From the NCBI RefSeq assembly GCF_001742165.1, contig NZ_CP016443.1, positions 2,170,001-2,234,000 of the forward strand: DNA of 64,000 nt. Reading direction: 5' to 3'. The position numbers were made by a program, and so were the translations under genes. Within the stretch, counting starts at the first letter, position 1; every line of letters begins with the position of its first letter. Under the pieces are notes generated by a model, which saw only the letters and a program-made list of their open reading frames with translations, was not told the DNA's origin and did no database searches. This DNA is from Burkholderia stabilis. GTDB taxonomy: Bacteria > Pseudomonadota > Gammaproteobacteria > Burkholderiales > Burkholderiaceae. Positions 25,201 to 33,455 of the stretch are shown here, piece by piece.

Positions 25201-25640
25201 GAGTGGCTTCGCAGCGTGCAGCGGGTGAAGGGAAACGGTCACGGCCCGTCCGGCATCGCGCACGGGCGAGCCATATGATAGCTCGCGACGCCCGGCCGGC
25301 ACCGTTCGCCGCGCCATCGCGCGCACTTGCCGCAGCCGCTTTCGTCCAACGTATCGGCCGCGCCGCGATGCTGGCGCGCGGCACGCGCGAATTCGCCGGC
25401 CGCACGCGCAACCGCTTGCGACCGCATGCGCAGGAATCGCACCTGCGTTTGCGCGACGCGCATGCCGGCGCTACGATATGCGCTCACGCGAGCACCCGCG
25501 GCGCCACGCGCGTCCGCCGCGCATGCAACCGCACTCGCGCGGCGATACCACGCTTCACCCACCCAGCCCGTACTACCGCCACGCCTGCGCGCCGCCCGTC
25601 AATACCGCTCGCCCGTTCACACTTTCACCGGTTCACCGTC
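25201..25640. other. Intergenic stretch, no gene seen
   Basis: About 440 bases between the divergent DUF480 and SDR genes. Long open frames exist on both strands but they are Arg/Ala-rich composition artefacts without family resemblance. No hairpin, repeat or promoter stands out. Confidence 0.45.
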
Positions 25641-26405
25641 ATGACTGCATCCTCTTCCGCACCGCATGTGCGCGCCATCGTCACGGGACACACGCGCGGC
25701 CTCGGCGCCTCGCTCGCCGACCAACTGCTGCAGGAAGGCATCGCCGTGCTCGGCGTGTCGCGCAGCCGTCATCCGTCGCTCGCGTCGCAAGCCGGCGATC
25801 GTTTCAGCGAAGTCGAACTCGACCTGTCGGATTCGTCCGCCGTCGCGGCGTGGCTGGCCGGCGATACGCTGCGCAACTTCGTCGACGGCGCATCGATCGT
25901 GCTGCTGTTCAACAACGCGGGCATCGTCGATCCGATCGGCGCGCTCGCCGCGCAGGACCCGGCGATCGTCGCCCGCGCGGTCGGCCTGAACGTCGCGGCG
26001 CCGCTGATGCTGTCGGCCGCGCTCGCACAGGCGGCGTCCGCCCCCACCGAATGCCGGATCCTGCATCTGTCGAGCGGCGCGGCGCGTAACGCGTACGCGG
26101 GCTGGAGCATCTACTGCGCGACCAAGGCCGCGCTCGATCACCATGCGCGCGCGGTCGCACTCGACGCGAACCGCGCGCTGCGGATCTGCAGCGTCGCGCC
26201 GGGCGTCGTCGACACCGGCATGCAGGCGACGATCCGCTCGACCAGCGAAGACCACTTCCCGCTGCGCGAGAAATTCGACCAGCTGAAGGCAAGCGGCGCG
26301 CTCTCGACGCCCGAGGCAGCCGCTCGACAGCTGATCGGCTTTGCGCTGAGCGACGCGTTCGGCGCCGAGCCGACGGCCGACGTGCGGGACCTGCCGGCCA
26401 GGTAA
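25641..26405 (+). CDS. Short-chain dehydrogenase/reductase
   Basis: A 254-residue classical SDR. The cofactor motif T-G-H-T-R-G-L-G is at residues 15-22, N-N-A-G about residue 91, the catalytic Ser in H-L-S-S-G-A and the Y-C-A-T-K (YxxxK) pair near residues 157-161. The N-terminal Arg pattern (H-T-R-G; S-R-S-R-H) suggests NADP(H) preference. It resembles sepiapterin-reductase-like SDRs (benzil reductase type), but the substrate cannot be told. The ATG at 25641 fits the SDR start. Monocistronic, converging with the MOSC gene. Confidence 0.85.
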   Translation: MTASSSAPHVRAIVTGHTRGLGASLADQLLQEGIAVLGVSRSRHPSLASQAGDRFSEVELDLSDSSAVAAWLAGDTLRNFVDGASIVLLFNNAGIVDPIGALAAQDPAIVARAVGLNVAAPLMLSAALAQAASAPTECRILHLSSGAARNAYAGWSIYCATKAALDHHARAVALDANRALRICSVAPGVVDTGMQATIRSTSEDHFPLREKFDQLKASGALSTPEAAARQLIGFALSDAFGAEPTADVRDLPAR

Positions 26406-26421
26406 GCCACGGCGCGGCTCG

Positions 26422-27126
26422 TCATCCTTCGAGCCGCTTCGTCCAGTCTTCGACCTGCCGTTCGGCGCGGCGCTTGTCGAGCATCTTGCGCCATCCGGGC
26501 GGCAATGCCGGAACGTCGCACAGCGCATCGAGCGCGGCCATGTCGAGCGTGCGCCGGTACAGCACGTCGAGCACCGCCGACAGCGGCCATTGCGGATGCC
26601 GGCGCTCATGCAGCGCCAGCACGTCGCCCGGCGCCACCCAGCCTTCGTGCAGCACGCGGTAGTACCAGCCGGTCCGGCCGCTTTGCTGCACGAGCGCGGC
26701 CATCCGCGGATGATCGAAGCGCGCGTTCAGCTTCCAGCACGGCTGCCGCGACTGCGACACCTGCAGCACCGCGCCGCCCACCGTGAACACGTCGCCGAGA
26801 CACACATCGTGTTCGGTCACGCCCTGCGTCGACAGGTTTTCGCCGAACGCGCCCGGTTGCGCGAGCACGTCGCGCGCGCCGATCTGCGCGGACCACCACG
26901 CATAGTGGTCGTGCGCGTAGTGGTGGACGGCCTTGTCGGGGCCGCCATGATGTCGCGAATCGGCCTGCTCGTCGCCGGCAAAACCGAGCGTACCCAGCCA
27001 TAAACGCGAATCGACCGCCCGCTTGTCGATCGCGCTCGCGTGCGGCGTGCCAGCAAGCGGCCGGCTTGCGCCGATCCGCACCGCGCCGATGCTGACCGCG
27101 ATCGCCGGCCGTGCTTCGCCGCTCAT
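26422..27126 (-). CDS. MOSC domain protein, YiiM-like
   Basis: A 234-residue protein with a MOSC domain over most of its length and a 3-alpha C-terminal extension, as in E. coli YiiM, which uses a molybdenum cofactor to reduce N-hydroxylated compounds such as 6-hydroxylaminopurine. Seen here are D-E-Q-A-D near residue 52, H-H-G-G-P-D-K-A-V-H-H-Y near 57, F-G-E-N-L-S near 94 and S-R-Q-P-C-W-K-L, whose Cys is the likely Mo ligand. Its ATG overlaps the stop of the DapA-like gene by four bases, so it is the last gene of that operon. Confidence 0.85.
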   Translation of the reverse strand: MSGEARPAIAVSIGAVRIGASRPLAGTPHASAIDKRAVDSRLWLGTLGFAGDEQADSRHHGGPDKAVHHYAHDHYAWWSAQIGARDVLAQPGAFGENLSTQGVTEHDVCLGDVFTVGGAVLQVSQSRQPCWKLNARFDHPRMAALVQQSGRTGWYYRVLHEGWVAPGDVLALHERRHPQWPLSAVLDVLYRRTLDMAALDALCDVPALPPGWRKMLDKRRAERQVEDWTKRLEG

Positions 27127-28019
27127 GCCGTCACGTCGCCCGGCAATGCCGCGAGCAGGCGTTCGAGCTCGCGGGTGCGTGCGTCGCCCAGCGGCAGCAG
27201 CGGTTTCCTCGGTTCGCCGGCGTCGAAGCCGCGCAGCCGCAAGCCGGCCTTCACGGTCACCGGCAGCCCGCCGTTGACGATGAACTGCAGCAGCGGCAAC
27301 TGCGCATGAAAGACCGCCCTGGCGCGCGCCACGTCGCCCGACTGCATCGCGTCATACAGCGCGAGCGGCAACGCGGCATTCAGGTTCGGCGCGGCGGTAC
27401 ACCATCCGGCCGCGCCTGCGGCCAGCGCGGCGAGCGCCATCGGGTTGCTGCCGTTGTAGAACGGGATCGTCCCGTCGCTCAACTGCGCGAGCCGGTGCAT
27501 CCGCCCGATGTCGCCGGTGCTCTCCTTGACCATCGTGACGTTGTCGACCGTCCGGCAGATCGTCGCGATCAGGTCGGGCGACATGTCGACGCCGCTCGTC
27601 GCCGGGTTGTTGTACAGCATGACGGGAATGCCGATGGCGTCGCCGATCGCGCGATAGTGCGCGACGATCTCGTCGTTGCCGAGCGTCCAGTACGACACCG
27701 GCAGCACCATCACCGCATCGGCGCCAGCCTGTTCGGCGAAGCGCGCGCGGCGCACCGCGCCTGCGGTGGTGAGATCGGAGATGCCGACGACGGTCGGCAC
27801 GCGCCGGCGCACCGCGCGAATCGACGCGGTGGCGACCGCTTCCCATTCGGCGTCGGACAGGTACGCGCTCTCGCCGGTACTGCCCAGCGGCGCGATCGCG
27901 TGAACGCCGTCGGCGATCAGGCGCTCGATCAGCGCGTCGAGCGCTTTCAGGTCGACGCCGCCATCGGCGGAAAACGGCGTGACCGGGTAGGCAATGATGC
28001 CTTTCAGCAGGATTGACAC
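27123..28019 (-). CDS. DapA/NAL-family lyase (dihydrodipicolinate synthase-like)
   Basis: A 298-residue class I aldolase of the DHDPS/N-acetylneuraminate lyase family. Active-site features are P-L-G-S-T-G-E-S (residues 44-51), the Tyr in M-L-Y-N-N-P (about 135) and the Schiff-base Lys in V-K-E-S-T-G (about 164). The Arg that binds the substrate carboxylate in true DHDPS is not evident, and the gene sits in a catabolic operon with a class II aldolase and a MOSC protein, so a sugar-acid or keto-acid substrate is more likely than lysine biosynthesis. The start is GTG at 28019, with GGAG 10 bases upstream. Confidence 0.82.
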   Translation of the reverse strand: MSILLKGIIAYPVTPFSADGGVDLKALDALIERLIADGVHAIAPLGSTGESAYLSDAEWEAVATASIRAVRRRVPTVVGISDLTTAGAVRRARFAEQAGADAVMVLPVSYWTLGNDEIVAHYRAIGDAIGIPVMLYNNPATSGVDMSPDLIATICRTVDNVTMVKESTGDIGRMHRLAQLSDGTIPFYNGSNPMALAALAAGAAGWCTAAPNLNAALPLALYDAMQSGDVARARAVFHAQLPLLQFIVNGGLPVTVKAGLRLRGFDAGEPRKPLLPLGDARTRELERLLAALPGDVTA

Positions 28020-28069
28020 GATGTGAACTCCACAATGATTCGTGAATGCGGCAGGCGCGATACGCCCGT

Positions 28070-28852
28070 TCAGGCGACGCAGTCGCGGTGCGTGCGCAAT
28101 GCGCGGCGCGCGTAATAGTCGAACGTCACGGCATCGCGCTTCGGCTTCGAAATCCAGTCGTGCGCTTCCCGCGCCAGCGCCGGCGGAACCGGCCGGATCT
28201 CGCCGGCCGACATTGCGAGCAGTTGCAGCTTCGCGGCGCGCTCGATCAGCAGCGCGAGGATGCACGCCTCCTCGATCGTCTTGCCGACCACCAACTGGCC
28301 GTGATGCGACAGCAGGATCGCGCGCTTGCCGCCGAGCGCCTTCGAGATGATCTCGCCCTCCTCGTTGCCGACCGGCACGCCGGGCCAGTCCTTCAGGAAC
28401 GCGCAATCGTCGTAGAGCGGGCAGGTATCCATGTGCGACACGACGAGCGGCTGCTCGAGCATCGACAGCGCCGCGACATGCGCCGGATGCGTGTGGATGA
28501 TGCAGTTCACGTCCGGGCGCTCGCGATAGATCCACGTATGGAACCGGTTGGCCGGGTTCGGGATGCCTTCGCCGTCCACCACCTCGAGATCCTCGTCGAC
28601 GCGCAGCAGGTTCGCGGCCGAGATTTCGTCGAAGCCGAGCCCGAGGCGCTGCGTGTAGTACGTGCCGGCGTCGCCCGCGCGGCAGGTGATCTGCCCGGCA
28701 AGGCCCGAGTCGTGGCCCGCGTCGAACAGGATCCGGCACGTCAGCGCAAGCTTCTGCCGCGCCGACCAGCCGCTGTCGCCCACCTCGTTTTCAAGGCGCC
28801 GCTCCGCCAGCGCGACCAGCGCTTCCTTCGTCAAGTTCAGCGTTTCCGCCAT
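28070..28852 (-). CDS. Class II aldolase/adducin family protein
   Basis: A 260-residue protein of the class II aldolase (fuculose-phosphate aldolase/adducin) family. The zinc-binding histidines are in H-T-H-P-A-H (about residue 104-109) and S-H-H-G-Q-L (about 187), with Y-R-E-R-P-D just before the first. The family cleaves sugar-phosphate aldols or decarboxylates related acids. The ATG at 28852 follows AGGAGGCGAAC. It is the first gene of a minus-strand run with the DapA-like lyase (50-base gap) and the MOSC protein, and is divergent from the XRE-cupin regulator. Confidence 0.85.
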   Translation of the reverse strand: MAETLNLTKEALVALAERRLENEVGDSGWSARQKLALTCRILFDAGHDSGLAGQITCRAGDAGTYYTQRLGLGFDEISAANLLRVDEDLEVVDGEGIPNPANRFHTWIYRERPDVNCIIHTHPAHVAALSMLEQPLVVSHMDTCPLYDDCAFLKDWPGVPVGNEEGEIISKALGGKRAILLSHHGQLVVGKTIEEACILALLIERAAKLQLLAMSAGEIRPVPPALAREAHDWISKPKRDAVTFDYYARRALRTHRDCVA

Positions 28853-28912
28853 GTTCGCCTCCTGAATGGATCGGGTCTGCCGCGCCGTCCGCGGCCGTTT
28901 CCCCGGAGATTC

Positions 28913-28976
28913 AGGACACACGATACACCACAGGACACTTTGTGTCATGCGTTACAATCGGTTTTTCGAAGGACAC
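28913..28976. promoter_or_regulatory. AGGACAC repeats and GACAC-TTT-GTGTC palindrome
   Basis: The 134-base divergent region holds AGGACAC three times (28913-28919, 28932-28938, 28970-28976). The middle copy is part of a 13-base inverted repeat GACAC-TTT-GTGTC at 28934-28946. A possible -10 hexamer TACAAT lies at 28953-28958, between the second and third copies. These are likely binding sites of the adjacent XRE-cupin regulator. Confidence 0.55.
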
Positions 28977-28986
28977 CTGGCGCCCC

Positions 28987-29529
28987 ATGACGATTCGCCT
29001 GAAACTGCTGAGAAAACAGAAGGGCTGGACGCTCGATGTGCTGGCCGACGAGACCGGCCTCACCAAGAGCTATCTGTCGAAAGTCGAGCGCGGCCTGAGC
29101 GTGCCGTCGATCGCGGTCGCGCTGAAGCTGTCGAAGGCGCTGAATGTCGACGTCGAGCAGCTGTTTTCGGAAAGCAGCAATCGCGAGCTGATCACGGTCA
29201 CGCGCGCCGGCGAGCGCACCGCGATGGGCGCGGCGGCCGACAGCCACGCGCACCGCTTCGAAAGCATCGCGGCCGGCGTCGCGCCGAAGAAGATGCTGCC
29301 GTTCGTCGTGCATCCGCCGCACGAATTCGTCGCGTCGACGTTCCGCGAGCACGAAGGCGAGGAATTCCTGTTCGTCCACAAGGGGCGCGTCGAAATCGAA
29401 TTTCCGAACGAGACGGTGCAACTCAAGACCGGCGATTCGGTCTATTTCAACGCACTCATCCCGCACCGCACGCGCAGCCTCGGCGCCGCGCAGGCAGAGA
29501 TCCTGGTCATCGTCAGCCACGACGACTAG
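28987..29529 (+). CDS. XRE-cupin transcriptional regulator
   Basis: A 180-residue regulator with an N-terminal XRE-type helix-turn-helix (residues 3-60: L-R-K-Q-K-G-W-T-L-D-V-L-A-D-E-T-G-L-T-K-S) and a C-terminal cupin sensor domain (about 105-178: H-E-G-E-E-F-L-F-V-H-K-G). Such proteins usually sense the substrate or product of the adjacent pathway. It is divergent from the aldolase operon and 30 bases upstream of the GntR regulator gene, so two regulators are probably co-transcribed. The ATG at 28987 is chosen; an earlier start at 28942 would run through the repeat cluster. Confidence 0.86.
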   Translation: MTIRLKLLRKQKGWTLDVLADETGLTKSYLSKVERGLSVPSIAVALKLSKALNVDVEQLFSESSNRELITVTRAGERTAMGAAADSHAHRFESIAAGVAPKKMLPFVVHPPHEFVASTFREHEGEEFLFVHKGRVEIEFPNETVQLKTGDSVYFNALIPHRTRSLGAAQAEILVIVSHDD

Positions 29530-29559
29530 AACCGTCACTTCTTCGCGCAAGGACCCCCG

Positions 29560-30297
29560 ATGGTCACGAAGGCCACCGCACCGTTCCAGCAGATCAAGAC
29601 GCTCGTTCGCCAGAACGTCGAGTCGGGCGACTGGCGCCCCGGGGACCGCATTCCGTCGGAGCTCGATCTCGCCGCGCAGTTCGGCGTCGCGCGCATGACG
29701 GTCAACCGCGCGCTGCGCGAACTGACCGAAGAGGGTGTGCTCAAGCGCATCGCGGGCGTCGGCACCTTCGTCGCCGAGGTGAAGCCTCAGTCGAACCTGT
29801 TGATGATCGCGCACATCCGCGACGAAATCCGCGCGCGCGGGCACGAATATCGCTGCCGCGTGCTCAGCCAGTCGAGCGAGCCCGCGTCGTTCGACGTCGC
29901 GGCCGCGTTCGGGCTGCCGGTCAACACGCCGGTCTTTCATGTGGTCTGCGTGCATGAGGAAAACGGCCGCCCGATCCAGCTCGAGGACCGCTACGTGAAC
30001 CCGGCCGCCGCACCCGGCTTCATCGACCAGGATTTCCAGACCGAGCCGCCGTCCGAGTACCTGTTCAACAACGTGTCGCACTACGAACTGGAGATCGAAC
30101 ACGTCGTCGATGCGTCGCTGCCGACCGGCGAACAGGCGCGGCTGCTCGACATGCGCGCCGACGAGCCATGCCTCACGCTCACGCGCCGCACCTGGACGAA
30201 CGGGCTGCCCGTCACGTTCGTGCATTTCCTGCATCCGGGCAACCGCTACCGGCTCGGCTCGCGCTTCAAGCCGGGCGCGGGGCGTCATCCGACCTGA
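29560..30297 (+). CDS. GntR-family regulator, HutC type
   Basis: A 245-residue regulator of the GntR/HutC subfamily. The winged helix occupies about residues 8-72 (P-S-E-L-D-L-A-A-Q-F-G-V-A-R-M-T-V-N-R-A-L) and is followed by a UTRA ligand-binding domain (about 92-235). It resembles the histidine-utilisation repressor HutC, but no hut genes are near, so another small ligand is probable. It follows the XRE-cupin regulator by 30 bases and converges with the phytanoyl-CoA-dioxygenase-type gene. Confidence 0.85.
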   Translation: MVTKATAPFQQIKTLVRQNVESGDWRPGDRIPSELDLAAQFGVARMTVNRALRELTEEGVLKRIAGVGTFVAEVKPQSNLLMIAHIRDEIRARGHEYRCRVLSQSSEPASFDVAAAFGLPVNTPVFHVVCVHEENGRPIQLEDRYVNPAAAPGFIDQDFQTEPPSEYLFNNVSHYELEIEHVVDASLPTGEQARLLDMRADEPCLTLTRRTWTNGLPVTFVHFLHPGNRYRLGSRFKPGAGRHPT

Positions 30298-30316
30298 TTC
30301 TTCATCGCGCAGCGCA

Positions 30317-30359
30317 TAAAAAAGCGCGGCGGCCGCTTCGTCATGAAACGGCCGCCGCG
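30317..30359 (-). terminator. Terminator between gntR and the dioxygenase gene
   Basis: CGCGGCGGCCG (30325-30335) pairs with CGGCCGCCGCG (30349-30359) around a 13-base loop. On the minus strand the stem leads into CTTTTTTAT, so it serves the minus-strand dioxygenase gene, and may also block read-through from gntR. Confidence 0.8.
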
Positions 30360-30376
30360 TGCGTCATGCGCGCCGG

Positions 30377-31225
30377 TCAGATCGCGCCGGCCTGCCCCGC
30401 GCCGCGCGACCACACGACTGGAAACAGCGGGTGTTCGAGCACCGCGCCGTCGGGCAACTGATCCGAGAGCCCCGGGAAATCCGGCGACGTCTTCCAGCGG
30501 CGCGGCGCGTGACGAATATCGTCGCCGACGAAGCGGATCGAGAATGCACGCCGGCGGTTCTGCGTGCCGCCCGACGCATGCAGCGTGAGCATCCGGAAAC
30601 ACACCATGTCGCCGGGCTCGAGCGCCCAGTGGCGGATCGGGAACGCCGCGCGATCGGCTTCGATGTCGGGCAGATCCGCGAGGCTGCCTTCCGGGAACCA
30701 CTTCGCTTCCTTGTCCATGAACGTGCGCGGCATCAGCCACGGCCCGAGATGCGAGCCCGCGACGAATTCCAGCGTCGATTCGAGCGGCACCGGATCGACC
30801 GGAATCCACATGCTGACGTTGTCGTCGCCTTCGATGTTGTAGTACGGCTGATCCTGGTGCCACGGCGTGCGCTGCCGCGTGCCGGGCTCCTTCACGAGCA
30901 GGTGGTCGTGATGCAGCCGCACGCTCTCCGTGCCCATCAGCGCGGCGGCCACCGACGGCGCCGGCGAGCGCACGATGAAATCGCGGTATGCGTCGTTGTG
31001 CTGCCAGTTGCAGAAATCCTCGAAGAACCAGCCCGGATCGTCGGGCCGGCTCGCGACTTTCGCGCGCTCGCTCGGCTGCGCGAGATTCGCGTCGATGCCG
31101 GCCCGCAGCGCGGCCACTTCGTCGGGCGAAAAGATGCCCTTGATGCAGACCGCGCCTTCCTCGCGGAACGCGGCGATCAGTTCAGGCGTCACGGCTTGCG
31201 CGACGCGATCCTGGATACTCGTCAT
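30377..31225 (-). CDS. Phytanoyl-CoA dioxygenase (PhyH) family enzyme
   Basis: A 282-residue Fe(II)/2-oxoglutarate oxygenase of the PhyH family. The metal-binding H-x-D is in T-P-W-H-Q-D-Q-P-Y-Y (about residues 119-128), the distal His in L-T-L-H-A-S-G-G (about 217) and the 2-oxoglutarate-binding Arg in S-I-R-F-V-G (about 233). Members hydroxylate diverse small molecules. It is 31 bases downstream of an amino-acid-type binding protein and shares its strand, which suggests hydroxylation of an imported amino-acid-like compound; that is inference. Confidence 0.85.
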   Translation of the reverse strand: MTSIQDRVAQAVTPELIAAFREEGAVCIKGIFSPDEVAALRAGIDANLAQPSERAKVASRPDDPGWFFEDFCNWQHNDAYRDFIVRSPAPSVAAALMGTESVRLHHDHLLVKEPGTRQRTPWHQDQPYYNIEGDDNVSMWIPVDPVPLESTLEFVAGSHLGPWLMPRTFMDKEAKWFPEGSLADLPDIEADRAAFPIRHWALEPGDMVCFRMLTLHASGGTQNRRRAFSIRFVGDDIRHAPRRWKTSPDFPGLSDQLPDGAVLEHPLFPVVWSRGAGQAGAI

Positions 31226-31256
31226 GGTGTGCCTGTCGGATGAATGAATCGTGGAG

Positions 31257-32057
31257 TCACGGTGCGGAGGCCACTTGCTTCGCGCCGTAGATGTCGAAGT
31301 CGAAGTATTTCGCGGCGATCTTCTGGTACGTGCCGTTCGCGCGGATCGCGACGATCGCGTCGTTCAGCCGCTTCTTCATGTCGGCGTCGCCCTTGCGCAG
31401 CCCCATCGCGACGCCGTAGCCGGTGATGCGCACGTCGGTCACGTCGGGGCCCGCGAACGCGTAGCCCTTGCCGCGCGGCGTCTTCAGGAACGAATAGCCG
31501 GCCTGCGTCTTGTCCTGGAAGGTCGCGTCGAGGCGGCCATTGACGAGATCCTGGTACACCTGGTCCTGGTTCTGATACGACACGATCGTCACGCCCTTGG
31601 TCGCCCATTCGGCCTTCGCGTACGCCTCCTGTGTCGTGCCCTGGTCGATCCCGATGCGCTTGCCCGCGAGCGACGCGGCGGTCGGCAGCAACTTCGAGCC
31701 GGCCGGCGCGACGAGCGCGCCCGGCGACGCATACAGCTTGTTCGAGAAGTCGATCTGCTTGAGCCGCTCGTCGGTGGCCGTCATCGCGGACATGATCACG
31801 TCGAACTTGCGCGCGCGCAGCGCCGGGATCATCCCGTCGAAACCCTGCTCGACCCACACGCACTTCGCGCGCAGTTCCTCGCAGATCGCATTGCGCAGAT
31901 CGATGTCGAAGCCGGCGAGCGAGCCGTCGGGCTGCTTCGCCTCGAACGGCGGATACGTGGGATCGATGCCCCAGCGGATCGTCGACGTGTCCTGCGCGAA
32001 CGACACGAGCGGCGCGAACGCCAGCGCGGTAACGAAAAGCTTTGCAGTGCGGTTCAT
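31257..32057 (-). CDS. ABC transporter substrate-binding protein, polar amino acid type
   Basis: A 266-residue periplasmic solute-binding protein of family 3 (ArgT/HisJ type). Residues 1-21 are a Sec signal (F-A-P-L-V-S-F-A-Q). The mature part begins I-R-W-G-I-D-P-T-Y-P-P-F-E-A and has G-F-D-I-D-L near residue 48 and M-S-A-M-T-A-T-D-E-R near residue 90, the usual ligand-binding blocks for lysine/arginine/ornithine-type ligands. No permease or ATPase gene is adjacent, so it must share a transporter encoded elsewhere. A 17-base inverted repeat (32182-32198) lies 125 bases upstream. Confidence 0.88.
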   Translation of the reverse strand: MNRTAKLFVTALAFAPLVSFAQDTSTIRWGIDPTYPPFEAKQPDGSLAGFDIDLRNAICEELRAKCVWVEQGFDGMIPALRARKFDVIMSAMTATDERLKQIDFSNKLYASPGALVAPAGSKLLPTAASLAGKRIGIDQGTTQEAYAKAEWATKGVTIVSYQNQDQVYQDLVNGRLDATFQDKTQAGYSFLKTPRGKGYAFAGPDVTDVRITGYGVAMGLRKGDADMKKRLNDAIVAIRANGTYQKIAAKYFDFDIYGAKQVASAP

Positions 32058-32594
32058 GGCGGGTCCTTGAAGGTCTCGACGCGGCGGGCGGCCGCCGGCG
32101 TCCGGTGGATGGCGCCGCGCCGGGGTGCCGGCGCGGTGCGCGTAAGACGGGACTTCGATGAAACTGCGATGCAGTCTAGACCGCTCAATTTTTGAGCGCA
32201 AGCGGGAAGAACGATGGGGGCGTGGACGATGGGGTGGCCGGGGCCGGAATCGGGATGGAACGGCGATATGAAGCTTGTTCTACGTGAATTTGGCTGAAAT
32301 TCTCATTGTTTACGGTGTTTACCCTGTGCGACGCACAGTCGTGACAGAGCGTGTTTTTACGGATATCCACAAGGGGACGCTATCTGTATCGGGAAGAAAG
32401 TCGATATGTCATCCAGGTTCGCTATCCGGTATTGGCTACGCACCCTATACCGCGTCGACCATCCACCACGAACCAGCGGGCAGAGCCCTGCCTTGCACCG
32501 TTTCGACTGACAAAGCTCGTCGGGTGGCCAAGGGGCTTTTCATCTTTCCGGAAGGAATGGGTCCGGCTTCAACGCATTCCGGCCCCGCTGACCC
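32058..32594. other. Intergenic stretch with lower GC, no gene seen
   Basis: About 540 bases between the binding-protein start and the ankyrin gene stop. The part at 32260-32430 has noticeably lower GC than its neighbours and no credible gene; the open frames are short and unlike known proteins. It holds the inverted repeat at 32182-32198. It may be a junction left by past insertion or deletion. Confidence 0.45.
32182..32198. promoter_or_regulatory. CGCTCAA-TTT-TTGAGCG inverted repeat
   Basis: Perfect 7-base arms around TTT, 125 bases before the ATG of the binding-protein gene. Size and spacing suit a dimeric regulator, and the nearby HutC-type GntR or XRE-cupin protein could bind it. The AT-rich centre could also form a weak promoter element. 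Confidence 0.4.
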
Positions 32595-33269
32595 CTACCG
32601 TGCCCCCGCCTTCACCAGCACCCGCTCGATCGCCGCATACCCGCGCCGCCGCGCATGCTGCAGCGGCGTCTCGCCGTTCGAATCCGCGAGATTGACGTCC
32701 GCGTGCGCGTCGACGAGCAACTGCACGATCCGGACATAACGCTCGCTGCCGTCGCCGAGCATGATCGCCTCCAGCAGCGCGGTCCAGCCGAGCCGGTTCA
32801 CGTGATCGACGTTCACGCCCGCGTCGATCAGCGTGCGCACCGTGTCGACGTGGCCGCGCTCCGCCGCCGGAATCAGCGCCGTGCCGCGATACCGGTTCGT
32901 GCTGCGCAGGTCGGCGCCGTGCGCGAGCGTCATCCGCAGGATGTCGAGATAACCGCGCGCGCCGGCATACAGGTACGGGCTGTCCTGGATCGCGTCCTTC
33001 GCGTTGACGTCCGCGCCCGCGTCGATCAGCACGCGCGCCGCATCGACGTGATTGCCGTGCGTCGCGAGCAGCAGCGCCGTGCGGCCCTGCCCGTCGCGCG
33101 CATCGATCTGCGCGCCGCGCTCGAGCAGCGTGCGGACTTCGCGCGCATCGCCGCGGTCGGCCGCGCCGCGCAGCCGGCCCTCGAGCGCGCCGCCGTCGGC
33201 GGCGGCCACGGCCGATGTCAGCGTGGTCAATGCAAACGAGCCGATGATCGCGATCCGTTTGAAAAACAT
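32595..33269 (-). CDS. Exported ankyrin-repeat protein
   Basis: A 224-residue protein with a signal peptide (residues 1-23, T-S-A-V-A-A-A) and five or six ankyrin repeats of about 33 residues from residue 28 on. Typical turns are D-G-Q-G-R-T-A-L-L-L-A-T (60-71), I-D-A-G-A-D-V-N-A-K-D, N-R-L-G-W-T-A-L-L-E-A and D-S-N-G-E-T-P-L-Q-H-A. Ankyrin repeats bind proteins; the partner is unknown. Export to the periplasm resembles AnkB-type proteins linked to catalase protection, but no katB is present. Divergent from the LysR gene. Confidence 0.85.
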   Translation of the reverse strand: MFFKRIAIIGSFALTTLTSAVAAADGGALEGRLRGAADRGDAREVRTLLERGAQIDARDGQGRTALLLATHGNHVDAARVLIDAGADVNAKDAIQDSPYLYAGARGYLDILRMTLAHGADLRSTNRYRGTALIPAAERGHVDTVRTLIDAGVNVDHVNRLGWTALLEAIMLGDGSERYVRIVQLLVDAHADVNLADSNGETPLQHARRRGYAAIERVLVKAGAR

Positions 33270-33455
33270 CCCGCTTCCTCCTCGCGTACCCGCGCTCGCC
33301 GATGCGCGTCCGATGCGATGCGTCAGGCGCCCGCGTGGCGCCGCGCGACGCCGCGCCGGGTCCGGCGAAACCGCGATTGCCCGCGGCGTCCGGTCATGTT
33401 AAAAGTCGTCGCACGCATTTGGAAATGAAATGTCCGAGTCCACAGAAGTGCAGAA

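Noticed and set aside
25201..25640. N-terminal extension of the SDR gene from 25203
   Set aside because: The extra 146 residues are low-complexity Arg/Ala/Thr without family resemblance, while the SDR cofactor motif starts 15 residues after the ATG at 25641.
32275..32739. Plus-strand frame overlapping the end of the ankyrin gene
   Set aside because: No ribosome site or family resemblance, and its second half is antisense to the ankyrin repeats.
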